DNA from: Papaver somniferum
Lineage: Eukaryota; Streptophyta; Magnoliopsida; Ranunculales; Papaveraceae
Length of the DNA: 64,000 nucleotides
Direction: 5' to 3'
Assembly (NCBI RefSeq): GCF_003573695.1
Contig: NC_039359.1
Coordinates: forward strand, 185,898,813 to 185,962,812
In this document: positions 48,501 through 57,899 of the stretch, one piece after another
Numbering within the stretch: position 1 is the first letter of the stretch
How the letters are laid out: the number at the start of each line of letters is the position of its first letter
Made by a program: the position numbers and the translations under genes
The notes under the pieces: model-generated
The model's input: the letters and a program-made list of their open reading frames with translations, nothing else
What the model was told of the DNA's origin: nothing
The model's database searches: none

Positions 48501-48640
48501 AATTGTATTAGGGCATAATTATCTTGTATTTTGATGTTTTTGTTATTCTTGTAAGCGATCATGTAACCAGTATTTTGATTTGAATGAATTGAAATATGTT
48601 GATTGACAAAAAAAATATATATATATATATAAATTCATAA
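45594..48640 (+). mobile_element. Retroposon (~0.65 kb without the nested LTR) with 16-bp target duplication
   Basis: ATATATAAATTCATAA occurs at 45594-45609 and 48625-48640. Between them lies a segment beginning CCATGGTAACTTATC and ending TTGATTGACAAAAAAA, as expected for an insertion by target-primed reverse transcription with an A tail. Removing the solo LTR (45919-48276 plus one TAAGA) leaves about 0.65 kb. The frames at 45612-45899 and 48231-48518 do not match a protein I know, so this may be a truncated LINE, a SINE or a retrocopy. Confidence 0.6.
45919..48276 (+). mobile_element. Solo LTR, copia/SIRE-like, 2.36 kb
   Basis: Starts TGTTAGAGCACTGCTCGG and ends AGACCCCCGTTTTTCA, flanked by the perfect 5-bp duplication TAAGA (45914-45918 and 48277-48281). 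The 3' half contains GGTCCCGGGGTTTTTCTGCA and TTTCTTTTCCGCATTATATT, wording I associate with long LTRs of SIRE/Maximus-type copia elements (from memory). No internal domain remains, so it formed by LTR-LTR recombination. Frames inside it are not called as genes. Confidence 0.85.
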
Positions 48641-48989
48641 TCAACGTGATAACATTAGTAGGAAATACCATATGGTCCTAGGAATAATATATTAGAGAGA
48701 GTCTAGTCCAGTTGACTCAGTCATGTGTCTGTTTGGTCCTATTAGGGAAAATATATTATAGTTTGGTCCTAGAAATTATGGTTTGGTCCTATGGTGATGT
48801 CATGGATGATGTAATTTTCATTGTGTGGTGGCAGAAATACCCTTATAATATTGTTTGGTCCTATAAAATAATGGTTTGGTCCTAGGGTGACCACATATAT
48901 ACCAAAATTACTAGAAAATATCTCATTCTCAGATTTACTTTCTCTCTCATCTTTTTTTCTTTTTCAGATCTACTTTTCTCTTTTTTTTT

Positions 48990-49370
48990 CCTTGATGATT
49001 TGATTAGATTTGATGTTGAAGACGATGACGAACCCGATCTACTTGATGAAGACAACGACGATCTCATGTTGTTGCTGCTGCTTGTGTTGAAGATGAAGAT
49101 GAACTCTGTTTATAGGGTTTTTTCTGTTGTTGTCTTGATAAAGAAGAAGATGAAGACGATGATGTTGTTTGTTTTTGTTGAAGACGACGTTGAAGATGAT
49201 GAAATCGATGAAGATGATGTTGAAGACGACGATGAATATGATGTTGTTGAAATCGATGAAGAAGATGAAGATTTGGGTGTTTTTTGTTGCTATTGTTGTT
49301 GAAGATGAATGACGACGATGAATTTTGATGAAGTTCTTTGCTGCTGCTGTTGTTGAAGATGAAGATGATG
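48990..49370 (+). repeat. GAT/GAA-rich low-complexity DNA
   Basis: Runs of GAAGAT, GACGAT and TTGTTG triplets. The open frame at 49000-49302 is an artefact of this composition (acidic and Leu runs) and is not called as a gene. Confidence 0.7.
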
Positions 49371-49379
49371 CTGCTAATG

Positions 49380-49820
49380 TTTTTATATGGAGTTCATTCC
49401 AGAAATGAAGTCTAGTTTATACAGGTTTTTATATGGACTTCATTTCTGGAATGAAATCTGTTTTTTAAAGTTTTTATATGGACTTCATTTCTGGAATGAA
49501 CTCTGGTTTCTATAGGTTTTTATATGGACTTCATTTCTGGAATGAAGTCTGTTTTTTTAGGTTTTTATATGGACTTCATTTTTAGATTGAACTCTGGTTT
49601 GCATAGGTTTTTATATGGACTTCATTTCTGGAATGAAGTCTGCTTTTTTAGGTTTTTATATGGACTTCATTTCTGAAATGAACTCTGGTTTGTATAGGCT
49701 TTTACATGGACTTCATTTCTGGAATGAAGTCTGTTTTTTTAGATTTTTATACGGACTTCATTTCAGGAATGAACTCTGGTTTGTATAGGTTTTTATATGG
49801 ACTTCATTTCTGGAATGAAC
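49380..49820 (+). repeat. Palindromic dimeric minisatellite, ~10 units of 45-46 bp
   Basis: Each unit carries GACTTCATTTCTGGAATGAA with a following GTC or CTC, so the core is nearly its own reverse complement. Units alternate between a form ending GAAGTCTGTTTTTTTAGG and one ending GAACTCTGGTTTGTATAGG, making a ~91-bp dimer repeated about four times. The spacer TTTTTATATG is constant. Confidence 0.88.
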
Positions 49821-49982
49821 TGCTACAAGAAAATAAGTAAAAATTAACATGGAAGGGTACTTTTGTCAGTTTAATATTTTTAAATAATTATGGACCAAAG
49901 AGTAAAGGCGTTTTCCTAAAGAACCAAACAGACATGGGCCCGCCTAAAAAAAGACCAAACGATATTTTTCCCATAACATTAT

Positions 49983-50037
49983 AGTATGGTGCTTATTAAC
50001 ATATGCATCTACCATAACGTTATCACGCTGATTATGA

Positions 50038-50085
<48 letters not shown>

Positions 50086-50133
50086 TTTAAAAACAAATAA
50101 CAGTATGGTGCTTATTAAAATATGTATCTACCG
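49983..50133 (+). repeat. Direct duplication flanking a TA microsatellite
   Basis: AGTATGGTGCTTATTAACAT..CATCTACC (49983-50014) recurs as AGTATGGTGCTTATTAAAAT..TATCTACC (50102-50133). Between them lie the right arm of the inverted repeat and a (TA)n run at 50039-50083. Confidence 0.8.
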
Positions 50134-51252
50134 TTTTTTTTCACATTTATATTACATTGGACTTCATATTTATTTTTATGTACTCCTTTGAGAAGTTCTG
50201 AAATGTTTTTATTGTGTTTTCTTTTTCTTATTTTAATTTTAACATTAAAACATATACATTTATACACATAATATGTCATAAAATATTTAAAAAATAATTT
50301 GAATTAGAAATTTAAAGTTAAATTTAGTATGTTTCGATATAATAATAACTCATTAATTTATCGATATTTTTTTTTTCTTATTTTGAGGGACGAATTGGTG
50401 CAGCATGGGGTTGAATTTCAATGGATCGTGACAACAAGTTTTAGTGATAAATTAATACTTTGCTAAATTAGATAGAATTTAACAGTCCCAAAATTGTTAA
50501 TTTGTCGACATTTGACTTTATTGTTGTTTTCATATTTCAGAAAATATAAACTTCATCAGTAAAATTATTAAAAAAGTATATGAAAGTAATGTCCATGAAT
50601 TTGTAGATTTTAAAATGCTATTCGGCTCCGTATTTTGTACCTCCCTACAATCTAAACCACACATCTGCATCGGGATCCGCATTCAGGTTAAGGTGAGGTT
50701 CACCATTCCCCTAATGTGGGGTTTCGAATCGCTGCCGCCGTTTATTCCACCCAAGCCAAACTTTTAAGTGATCAATCGGGCCCGCAAATAATCTCGGTTC
50801 CCCAAATCGACTGCTGGAAATCACTCATTACGGAACGTAAAATTCACATTTCCTATCGTTCGGGTACCCTCGTTCTTTATGCACATAAGAAACACGTAAT
50901 GCACAAACAACACATCGCTCACACAGTTAAAACGCACTAACACAATAACATAACATATACTATTTCCATCATATCATCATCATCTGATTCATCTCCCATA
51001 CATCTCCATCACCATCATCATTCCAAATTCACCCTTTAGGACAAACTTCAAAAGGATAATAAAATAATAACAGATATTTTCAATTAAATTCTTCTTTCTT
51101 TCTTTCTTTCTTTCTTCATATCACAAAAATATAGGCTTTCTTTCAACTTCCTAAATCAACAAATGCATAATAGTTATAATCTGATCAAACGAAGAAGATT
51201 AAGAAAACCCTAGAATTTTATATCTGGGCAAAGTATTGTTTGGTTGTTCTTG
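50134..51252. other. Upstream region of the GAUT gene
   Basis: About 1.1 kb, AT-rich to 50600 then more mixed. It includes a pyrimidine microsatellite TTTCTTTCTTTCTTTC (51090-51117) probably in the 5' UTR. The 74-codon frame at 50716-50940 has no support. Promoter elements were not resolved. Confidence 0.5.
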
Positions 51253-54200
51253 ATGAAGCAGAGTGTTAGATATCAGAGGATGTTAATCCTCTGTTTACTT
51301 TCAATCTCGGTTTTAGCTCCTATCTTTTTAGTTTCAAATAAACTCTCAAATTTCTCATCTTCTTCTGGTAAGAACAAATCAAAATCTCAGATTTTTTTCA
51401 TACTGCTCCACATTTTAGGTTCTTTAATTAATTTGGGTATTAATTGATTTCTTTCTTCTGTTTCAGGAGATAAAGAATTTGTTGGGGATTTACCTGGAAT
51501 TGTATGAATCTTCAACCTTATTCGATTCTTTGTGTGTATTTTTTTTGTGAATTTTATTATAGTTTTGAAGATGTTTTTTTGTTGTCTAAATCTATGCAGA
51601 AATTCAAGACAGATAGTCCTAAACTAAATGCTGTACAACAGGAATCAGGGGAAGGTTTGAAAGAGCCTGTTTTAGTTGTGTATAAAGATGGTGATTCTAT
51701 TAATTCTTTAGCTGATAGCAATACAGAAGGAGGTACTTCAAATCGTGTAATAGAACGTAAAGGTTTGTATTCATTTGTTTTTTGTTCTTTTCTGAAGGTT
51801 TTTGATTCCATTATTCCAAGTTTTCTACTGAAAATTACTCATCTTACATTCTTACTTGGATTTTATTGTTTAAAAGTTTCAGAGACTGATTATGATGTAG
51901 ATGGAGGAAACCAACTGATTCAGATGAAAAATGTATCTGCTCCTTATGAAAGAAAGGTATGATCTTTTGTAAACTGAATCAGAGTCTTCCTTGCCTTTGC
52001 AAATTTAGCATGAATCATGAGCTCGATATGTTTATGGTGGAATCTTTTTACCGATAGGTTTAGAGGGTGGCTGGTGGCATTGATCTCTGGCAGTAAATTT
52101 TTTTTTTTTTTTTTTTTGGATTAGAGTATCGGGTAGATATTAGGCTCGAAAAGGTGTTGTTAAGATCCAGATGAAATTGGGTTCAGGATCTCTTGTGTTT
52201 TTCTATGAGTGAAGGAAATATTGGTATTAAATTCCCAGAGTAGAAACCCCAATTCACCTACTCATAGTTGCTTGATTGACTTGCAATGCCTTTTGCGTTT
52301 CTGGCTCATGACTTAACAGTGTCCACGAGACAGTAATAACATTTAAATGTTTGGACTTTTCGTGGTAATAACTTGTGTGCAATTGATTGATTGGTGTTGC
52401 TCATGTCCTAAACAATTTTTTTAATCCCAATCAGGAGCAATTGCAGCAACCAACTGAGAAAAGAGAAGCTCGGAGAGGGACTGATGAGAAGGTAAAAGAG
52501 GGTAAAGATCAGGTGATCAGAGCCAAGGCATACTTGACTTTTGCACCACCAGGTAGCAACTCCCACTTGGTAAAAGAACTGAAGTTGAGGATAAAAGAGC
52601 TAGAACGATCGCTGGGCGATGCAACAAAGGATGCAGATTTACCAAGAAGGTATAACCTCACTTAGATAGTTTGATTCTCCTTTCCCTTTGAAAAGTAATG
52701 CAGAACATTGAAGTTAAGCCGACTAGTCGAGGGGGAAAGGTGATAGTACGAATGCTATCCAAGAATAAGGTTAACATATGCGGTAAACATGAGTCAATAA
52801 GAGATTAATTATGTTTTGCATCTGAGACAAAATACTTTGCAGTGCTTTGCAGAGGATGAAATCCATGGAAGCTACTTTGGGTAAAGCCAGCCGTGTTTAC
52901 CACGATTGCTCTTCCATGGCAACCAAGCTCCGCGCAATGACATACAATACTGAAGAACAAGTTCGGGCACAGAAAAATCAAGCTATATATCTTGTTGAGC
53001 TTGCTTCCAGGACTACACCGAAAGGTCTTCACTGCCTTTCCATGAGGCTCACCGATAGTTACTTCTCACTGCAGCCTGAAAAGCGAGAGTTCCCAAACCA
53101 GCACAAGTTAAATGACCCTGATCTCTATCACTTTGTTGTATTTTCTGACAACATTCTTGCAAGCGCAGTGGTTGTGAATTCCACCATCTTTTCTTCTTCG
53201 GTAAGATCATTGATCCTTTCATATGCCGTTCTTTTTGTTGTTTATACCTAGTGTTCCCTTCCCATCCCTCTTATGGGGCAGCACATTGTAGTGAAAAAGT
53301 TTAGAAGCACCAGGATAGCAGTGAAGTGTTTGCTTCTCTTTCTTCGTAAGTAGAATATCAACCCATTTCTCTTGTCCTATAATCGGGCGCAACTAGATGC
53401 ACCAGATAGCAAGGAAGTGTCTCACTTTTCCATTTCCTAAAGTAGAAAATTTCCCTGCTTCTCTGTTTGCATGTGTCTCTAGTAGCTCCATATGTGTCAC
53501 TTCCATATGTAAGCTCGCATGTAGTGAATACTGTGTTATCAAAGACTCTAACCCTGCTCGAATCTTTTTCAGGAAAAGGAGAAACTTGTCTTCCACGTGA
53601 TTTCTGATGCTATCAACCTCCCTGCAATAAGAATGTGGTTCTTGCTAAACCCACCTGATCAAGCTACTATCAATATCCAGAGCATTGAGGATTTTGAATT
53701 GCTAGCTACCATGTATGGCTCAGCGTTAAATATGCAAAACTCTCGGGACCGTAGATACTCTTCACCATTGAATCATCTCCGGTTCTATCTGCCAGAGATG
53801 TTCCCAGCTCTAAATAAAGTTGTGCTCCTTGACCATGACGTGGTTGTACAGAGAGATCTCAAGGGATTGTGGCAAGTAGATATGAAGGGGAAAGTCAATG
53901 GAGCAGTGGAGACCTGTCGAGAGGGTGATACCTCATTTCGTAAGATGAATACGCTTATTAATTTCTCAGACCCAATTGTGGCGGAAAGATTTGATCCTGA
54001 AGCATGCACATGGGCATTTGGGATGAACGTGTTTGATCTACGGGAGTGGAGGAGAAAAGATTTGACAGCAGTCTACACTAATTACTTAGAAATGGTAAGC
54101 AAGCTCTCGCCTCTGTTTTCGTATTCATGGTATTGGAATTGACATCTGGGATACAATTTCTTGTATTCTGCCTATTTGGGGGGATTTATAAAGCTTGTAA

Positions 54201-54502
54201 AAACTAATCGAGTGAGGAATTTGCAGGGGATGAAGAGGGAGTTGTGGAAAGGTGGGACCTTACCGTTGGGTCTGGTTACCTTCTATAACCAAACGGTAGC
54301 TCTCGACCGCAGATGGCATATCCTAGGTCTTGGATATGAGTCAGGATTAGGACGTGGAGAGATCGAAAGGGGAGCTGTAATTCACTACGATGGTGTTATG
54401 AAGCCATGGCTGGAAATTGGAATTGGGAAATACAAGGGATACTGGAACAGATATGTCAAATACGATCACCCTTACTTGCAACAATGTAACATTCATGAAT
54501 AG
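51253..54502 (+). CDS. GAUT6: Galacturonosyltransferase, GAUT5/6-like (8 exons, 585 aa)
   Basis: Exons by splice sites and frame: 51253-51367, 51467-51501, 51600-51762, 51883-51956, 52435-52649, 52843-53200, 53573-54094, 54227-54502; they sum to 1758 bases with no stop. The protein is a GT8-family Golgi enzyme that transfers galacturonic acid from UDP-GalA in pectin synthesis. A type II membrane anchor spans residues ~9-28 (ILCLLSISVLAPIFLV). The stem contains AKAYLTFAPPGSNSHLVKEL, and the catalytic part LRFYLPEMFPALNKV, the DxD metal site DHDVVVQRDL (407-409), GMNVFDLREW and HYDGVMKPW (547-555). Wording and length match Arabidopsis GAUT6 (589 aa, recalled) best, with GAUT5 close; the symbol marks the clade. 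Start chosen at the first ATG before the anchor. Confidence 0.93.
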
Positions 54503-55056
54503 ATAAATAGGTTTAAAGGGTAGAAAATAATTCTTAATCCGTTTACATATAATTGCTTCATTTTTCAGAAGCTGCACAAGTGTCACTTGATTTTTCCTCT
54601 GTCCTATTATAATGTAAATTCAACTTCTTTCACTACTTGTTGTTACCCCCGCCCCCGGCCACAATCCTTAGAGCTGAGTCTTTTTTTTTTTTTGGTAAAC
54701 TATAGCCGGGTCGATTACTATTAGTGGATGAGATTGAATTTGCAAGTCTTCCACATTTTCTTCCTTCTTTTCCTTTTTCATTTCTGTGAATCTAAATCCT
54801 GGTACATAATGTGACACGTGGAGAATATTAATTGGGTGAATGAAGATGAGAGAATTTGAATGTGATGGAGAGAACTCATCTGTATATCCAGTTGTCAGGT
54901 TCGCACTGCAGGACAGTTTCTCATAATCAATTCTTAAGGGCAACTCCTCTTGATCACGAAAAAGAACAAACACTAGCAAAACATTGAGGAACAGTCGAGC
55001 GGTTTTCTTCTATCTTTGACGCCCTCCATCACTTCTCTTTGATATTCTAAGAGAAA
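54503..55056. other. GAUT 3' UTR and PsbW promoter region
   Basis: The GAUT 3' UTR probably ends near 54620. The rest is the PsbW upstream region with a G-box. A minus-strand frame at 54668-54979 shows no family match and is not called. Confidence 0.5.
54815..54820 (+). promoter_or_regulatory. G-box (CACGTG) upstream of PsbW
   Basis: GACACGTGGAG at 54813-54823 is a perfect palindromic G-box core about 240 bases before the PsbW start. G-boxes bind bZIP and bHLH factors (HY5, PIFs, ABFs) and are common in light-regulated photosynthesis genes. Occupancy here is inferred. Confidence 0.5.
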
Positions 55057-55604
55057 ATGGCCACCATCACTGCAGCCACACCAACTTGCTTATCAGTGGT
55101 AGTCAGTGCTGGCGTTGTGCAAAAGCGTAGCCTTAGGACCGTAACCCCATCGGTTCTTGGTAAGAGGTTTTTTGGAATCACATAACCTACCTTAATCATT
55201 AGTTAATAGCACTTTTGCATGACAGTTGTGATTACAGCATACGTTTTTTGTATTGACGATTAAGTGTGATTAAATGGACGTCAGGATTGCCAGCCATGGG
55301 GAGGAGAGGACGCATGAGATGTTGTTCAACAGTAGAGAACAACTCATCTGCGAGCAAGAAGAGCTCACATGTCAGCCTAACTGCAGCCTTAATGGCAGCG
55401 ACAAGCGCGGTATCAGCAGTGACAAGCCCAGCTGTAGCTCTGGTTGATGAGCGGATGAGTACCGAAGGGACTGGTCTCCCCTTTGGTTTGAGTAACAACC
55501 TTCTTGGATGGATTTTATTTGGAATTTTTGGTCTGATTTGGACTCTTTACTTTGTTTATACTTCTACCCTGGATGAGGATGAGGATTCAGGTTTGTCCCT
55601 CTAG
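55057..55604 (+). CDS. PSBW: Photosystem II reaction centre W protein (2 exons, 140 aa)
   Basis: Exons 55057-55159 and 55285-55604 (423 bases, phase-1 intron with GTAAGAG donor and GACGTCAG acceptor). PsbW is a nuclear-encoded thylakoid membrane subunit that helps hold PSII-LHCII supercomplexes together. The preprotein has a Ser/Thr/Arg-rich stroma-targeting region (1-~50) and a second hydrophobic signal ([17 protein letters not shown]) ending at AVA. The mature protein starts at [16 protein letters not shown] (residue 87) and is 54 residues, the expected ~6 kDa. One membrane span ([20 protein letters not shown]) precedes the acidic tail [10 protein letters not shown]. All conserved parts are intact. 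Confidence 0.97.
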
Positions 55605-56127
55605 GGTAATATGATACACCCTTTATTAAGACATGGAAACCCCTAAGTAATAATGTGTTGAATTTTGGTTACTTGTTTGTTCTATTCATCCACATATAAC
55701 AGAGTTGTAGGCTTGGAAAAGAATTTTGTTAAAAGTTTATAAACGACACATTGGAATAGACAATAGTGTATATGGTCAAGAGAAGGAGCCTGAATTGTAG
55801 TCATGGAATGATAAACTGGAATGAAGGAAATCTAGAAAAATTGCTTAGTATTTGTCTCTTAAAATATGTTCTCAAACTCCCTCTTTAGCCGGAACATTGC
55901 ATATCTTCCGACCTTCATCAATTCTGCCCCATAAAACAAACCATTTGATGAATATGAGGAAGCAACTACTAAAAGGCCGAAGAAGAAAAACGTTCATAGC
56001 AGCTTTCATGACTAATCACACGATTATTTTATACATATATATGGATAGTACTTTATCTGAATCAATCATTCCTATTGGTACCAGAATATATGATTTAAAA
56101 AGCCCGAGTTTATGTCCTACAGAACAA
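55605..56127. other. Convergent 3' region between PsbW and the lipase gene
   Basis: About 0.5 kb containing the two facing 3' UTRs. The plus frame at 55852-56157 overlaps the lipase end and has no family match. Confidence 0.6.
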
Positions 56128-57791
56128 CTATTGATCACTGGTAGAAGACGGGGTTAAACCTAGTTCTTTGAGATGTTGTGGTGTTTCAGGTGGATGATCT
56201 TCGTGGTTTGGTCTATCTTGTTGAACCCAACGGCCGTCATGACTCCTCACCATCCCTTTGTTTTCATCTTGCCTCCAATGAGGTGGAACCAAGTAATGAT
56301 CTTTGAGAAAATCCGAGGCCTTGTTTACCAAAGCTGGATCTCTTCCACCTGCAAGTACAAATCTCTTTCCCTTTCCATGGTACCTGCAATCAATTACATT
56401 ATTATTATTCCCTTCCCTGATGTATGGTTTTCCGTGAATGAATTGATGTTAATAAATGGAAAAAAAAAAAATAACACTAACCCGTCCAGCAGATGCAAGT
56501 GAGCTTCCAAATTATGAAAACAAGAAGGATCATTAGTATCTTCCAAGAATGGAGAGTTCTTATGATCAAGAAGAAGCTCGACTCCCACATGCGAATAATT
56601 CCATGGAAGTCCCTCGGCAAGCTTTTGAACAAGTGGCGGCACTTTTTCGTTAAAAAATATACCGGGTACTTTGGGTACGGTATCGTGAATGTTTACAACT
56701 CTCAACACTTTAACTCCTAACCCTTCTAACCTTTCTTTAAATCTCTTATTTCCAACTCTAGGTCCAGAAAATGAAAAAACAGACACGGGGACGGCTTTTC
56801 CGGTGTCAGTCACATTGACACCGGTTTCAGCTATGTCATACGCACTTAAAACCGCCAAGGCTGCACCTAAACTGTGCCCTGTGATAGAGATACTCAGTTC
56901 TTCACCTGGATACATTTTTATTAACCTTCTGATTTCAGTCAAGATTTGTTCTCTTGCTGAGTACTTGCAAAACCTACAATTCTCTTCTTTATCAGTGTAA
57001 ACATCTAAGAATCCTGATTCAACTTTAACCATTGGATCCGGACACGGAATTTTATCTGATTTGACGGACCGTAAGAAGTCCATCAAATCGGCTATCCATT
57101 CTAGCCGTGTCACCGTACCCCTCCAAGCAATTGTTATATCACGACGTCCTAAACGGTTGGATGTTTCATCGTTGGATACAGCTACATACCCCATCCAGTT
57201 CGCATTTCTACTCCATATCTTAGACCATCTTGATTTCTTGAAGAAATTCGGAAGATTGATATTAGTTGTTGCATAAAGATACCGCGTCACGTCATATCCA
57301 CGGTCTGCTAAGCCTAGACAGTCGAAGAATTTGCGACGTATATATCTACAACTACCACAGTATTTCGAATATGGATCGTAATCAAAAGCATCGTAGCAAG
57401 CTTGAGCCATTTCTCCGTACCTTATTAACTCTGACCGTAAAATTGAATCCATTGGATCAAGTAATCCGACCCAATCATCTTGACCATGAATCTCCTCCCA
57501 ACGATCTCGCAGTTGTTTTTCTTGTTTCTCAATTGTACTAATATCTGAAGTTTGATCTTCTTCTTCCCCGAGCTCGATAATAGCCGATTTTAAGCTGTTA
57601 TCTTCGGTAACTGCCGACACTTTTTGTAACGGATTTTGTGTAACGTTAATGCCTTGATAGAGCAAATTGGTACCGGAAACAGTAGAGGAATTGGGTCTTG
57701 GCTTGAATGAAGAAGGGGATGGTGATGGAAACGTATCGTACCCGTGTCTTACTGTTAAAGAAGAGCTCAACTTTGACAAAGAGACGGCCAT
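56128..57791 (-). CDS. Plastid phospholipase A1, PLA1-Igamma type (2 exons, 521 aa)
   Basis: Exon 1 57791-56482 and exon 2 56383-56128 on the minus strand (phase-2 intron, donor GTTAGTG, acceptor TTGCAG). Class-3 lipase hydrolysing the sn-1 ester of plastid phospho- or galactolipids, a reaction that can feed jasmonate synthesis. The first ~60 residues are Ser/Pro/Thr-rich, fitting a plastid transit peptide. The catalytic nucleophile is Ser307 in ITGHSLGAALA, with Asp370 in NIHDTVPKVPG and His401 in YSHVGVEL. IAWRGTVTRLEW precedes it. The C-terminus (YHGKGKRFVL, RDPALVNKASDFLKDHY, VPPHWRQDENKGMV, DGRWVQ) is typical of the PLA1-I group, nearest PLA1-Igamma by wording. Intact; start is the first ATG of a transit-like sequence. 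Confidence 0.94.
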
Positions 57792-57884
57792 TTTCTTGTT
57801 CTTGAGAAGTTGAAGGTGTGAATGTACTTAAGATCAATGAATAATGAGAAGCTGCATGGTAGATTCAACTTAAAGCGACGGTGA

Positions 57885-57895
57885 GATTATAAAAA
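57885..57895 (-). promoter_or_regulatory. Possible TATA box of the lipase gene
   Basis: The minus strand reads TTTTTATAATC about 95 bases upstream of the start codon. A further ~100 bases upstream, TGACACGTCA (57993-58002) combines ACGT and TGACG-like cores known from bZIP binding sites. Both are weak, position-based calls. Confidence 0.3.
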
Positions 57896-57899
57896 GAGA

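Larger units (their letters stand above)
48629..50046. mobile_element. Inverted-repeat element (~1.4 kb) of unknown class
   Basis: AAATTCATAATCAACGTGAT at 48631 is mirrored by ATCACGCTGATTATGAATTT at 50022-50041. Just inside, TTTGGTCCTA repeats (48671-48890, five or more) are mirrored by GGACCAAAG, GAACCAAACAG and GACCAAACG (49885-49965). The body contains GAT/GAA triplet-rich DNA (48990-49370) and a palindromic minisatellite (49380-49820). No transposase is visible; it may be a MULE-like or foldback element. Confidence 0.6.

Noticed and set aside
49000..49302. Acidic 100-codon frame
   Set aside because: Produced by GAT/GAA triplet runs; no conserved residues and no plausible start context.
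50716..50940. 74-codon frame upstream of GAUT
   Set aside because: Short, basic/His-rich, no recognisable motif, lies in the promoter region.
56689..57276. Several plus-strand frames across the lipase
   Set aside because: Shadows of the minus-strand lipase exon, which carries the full catalytic triad.
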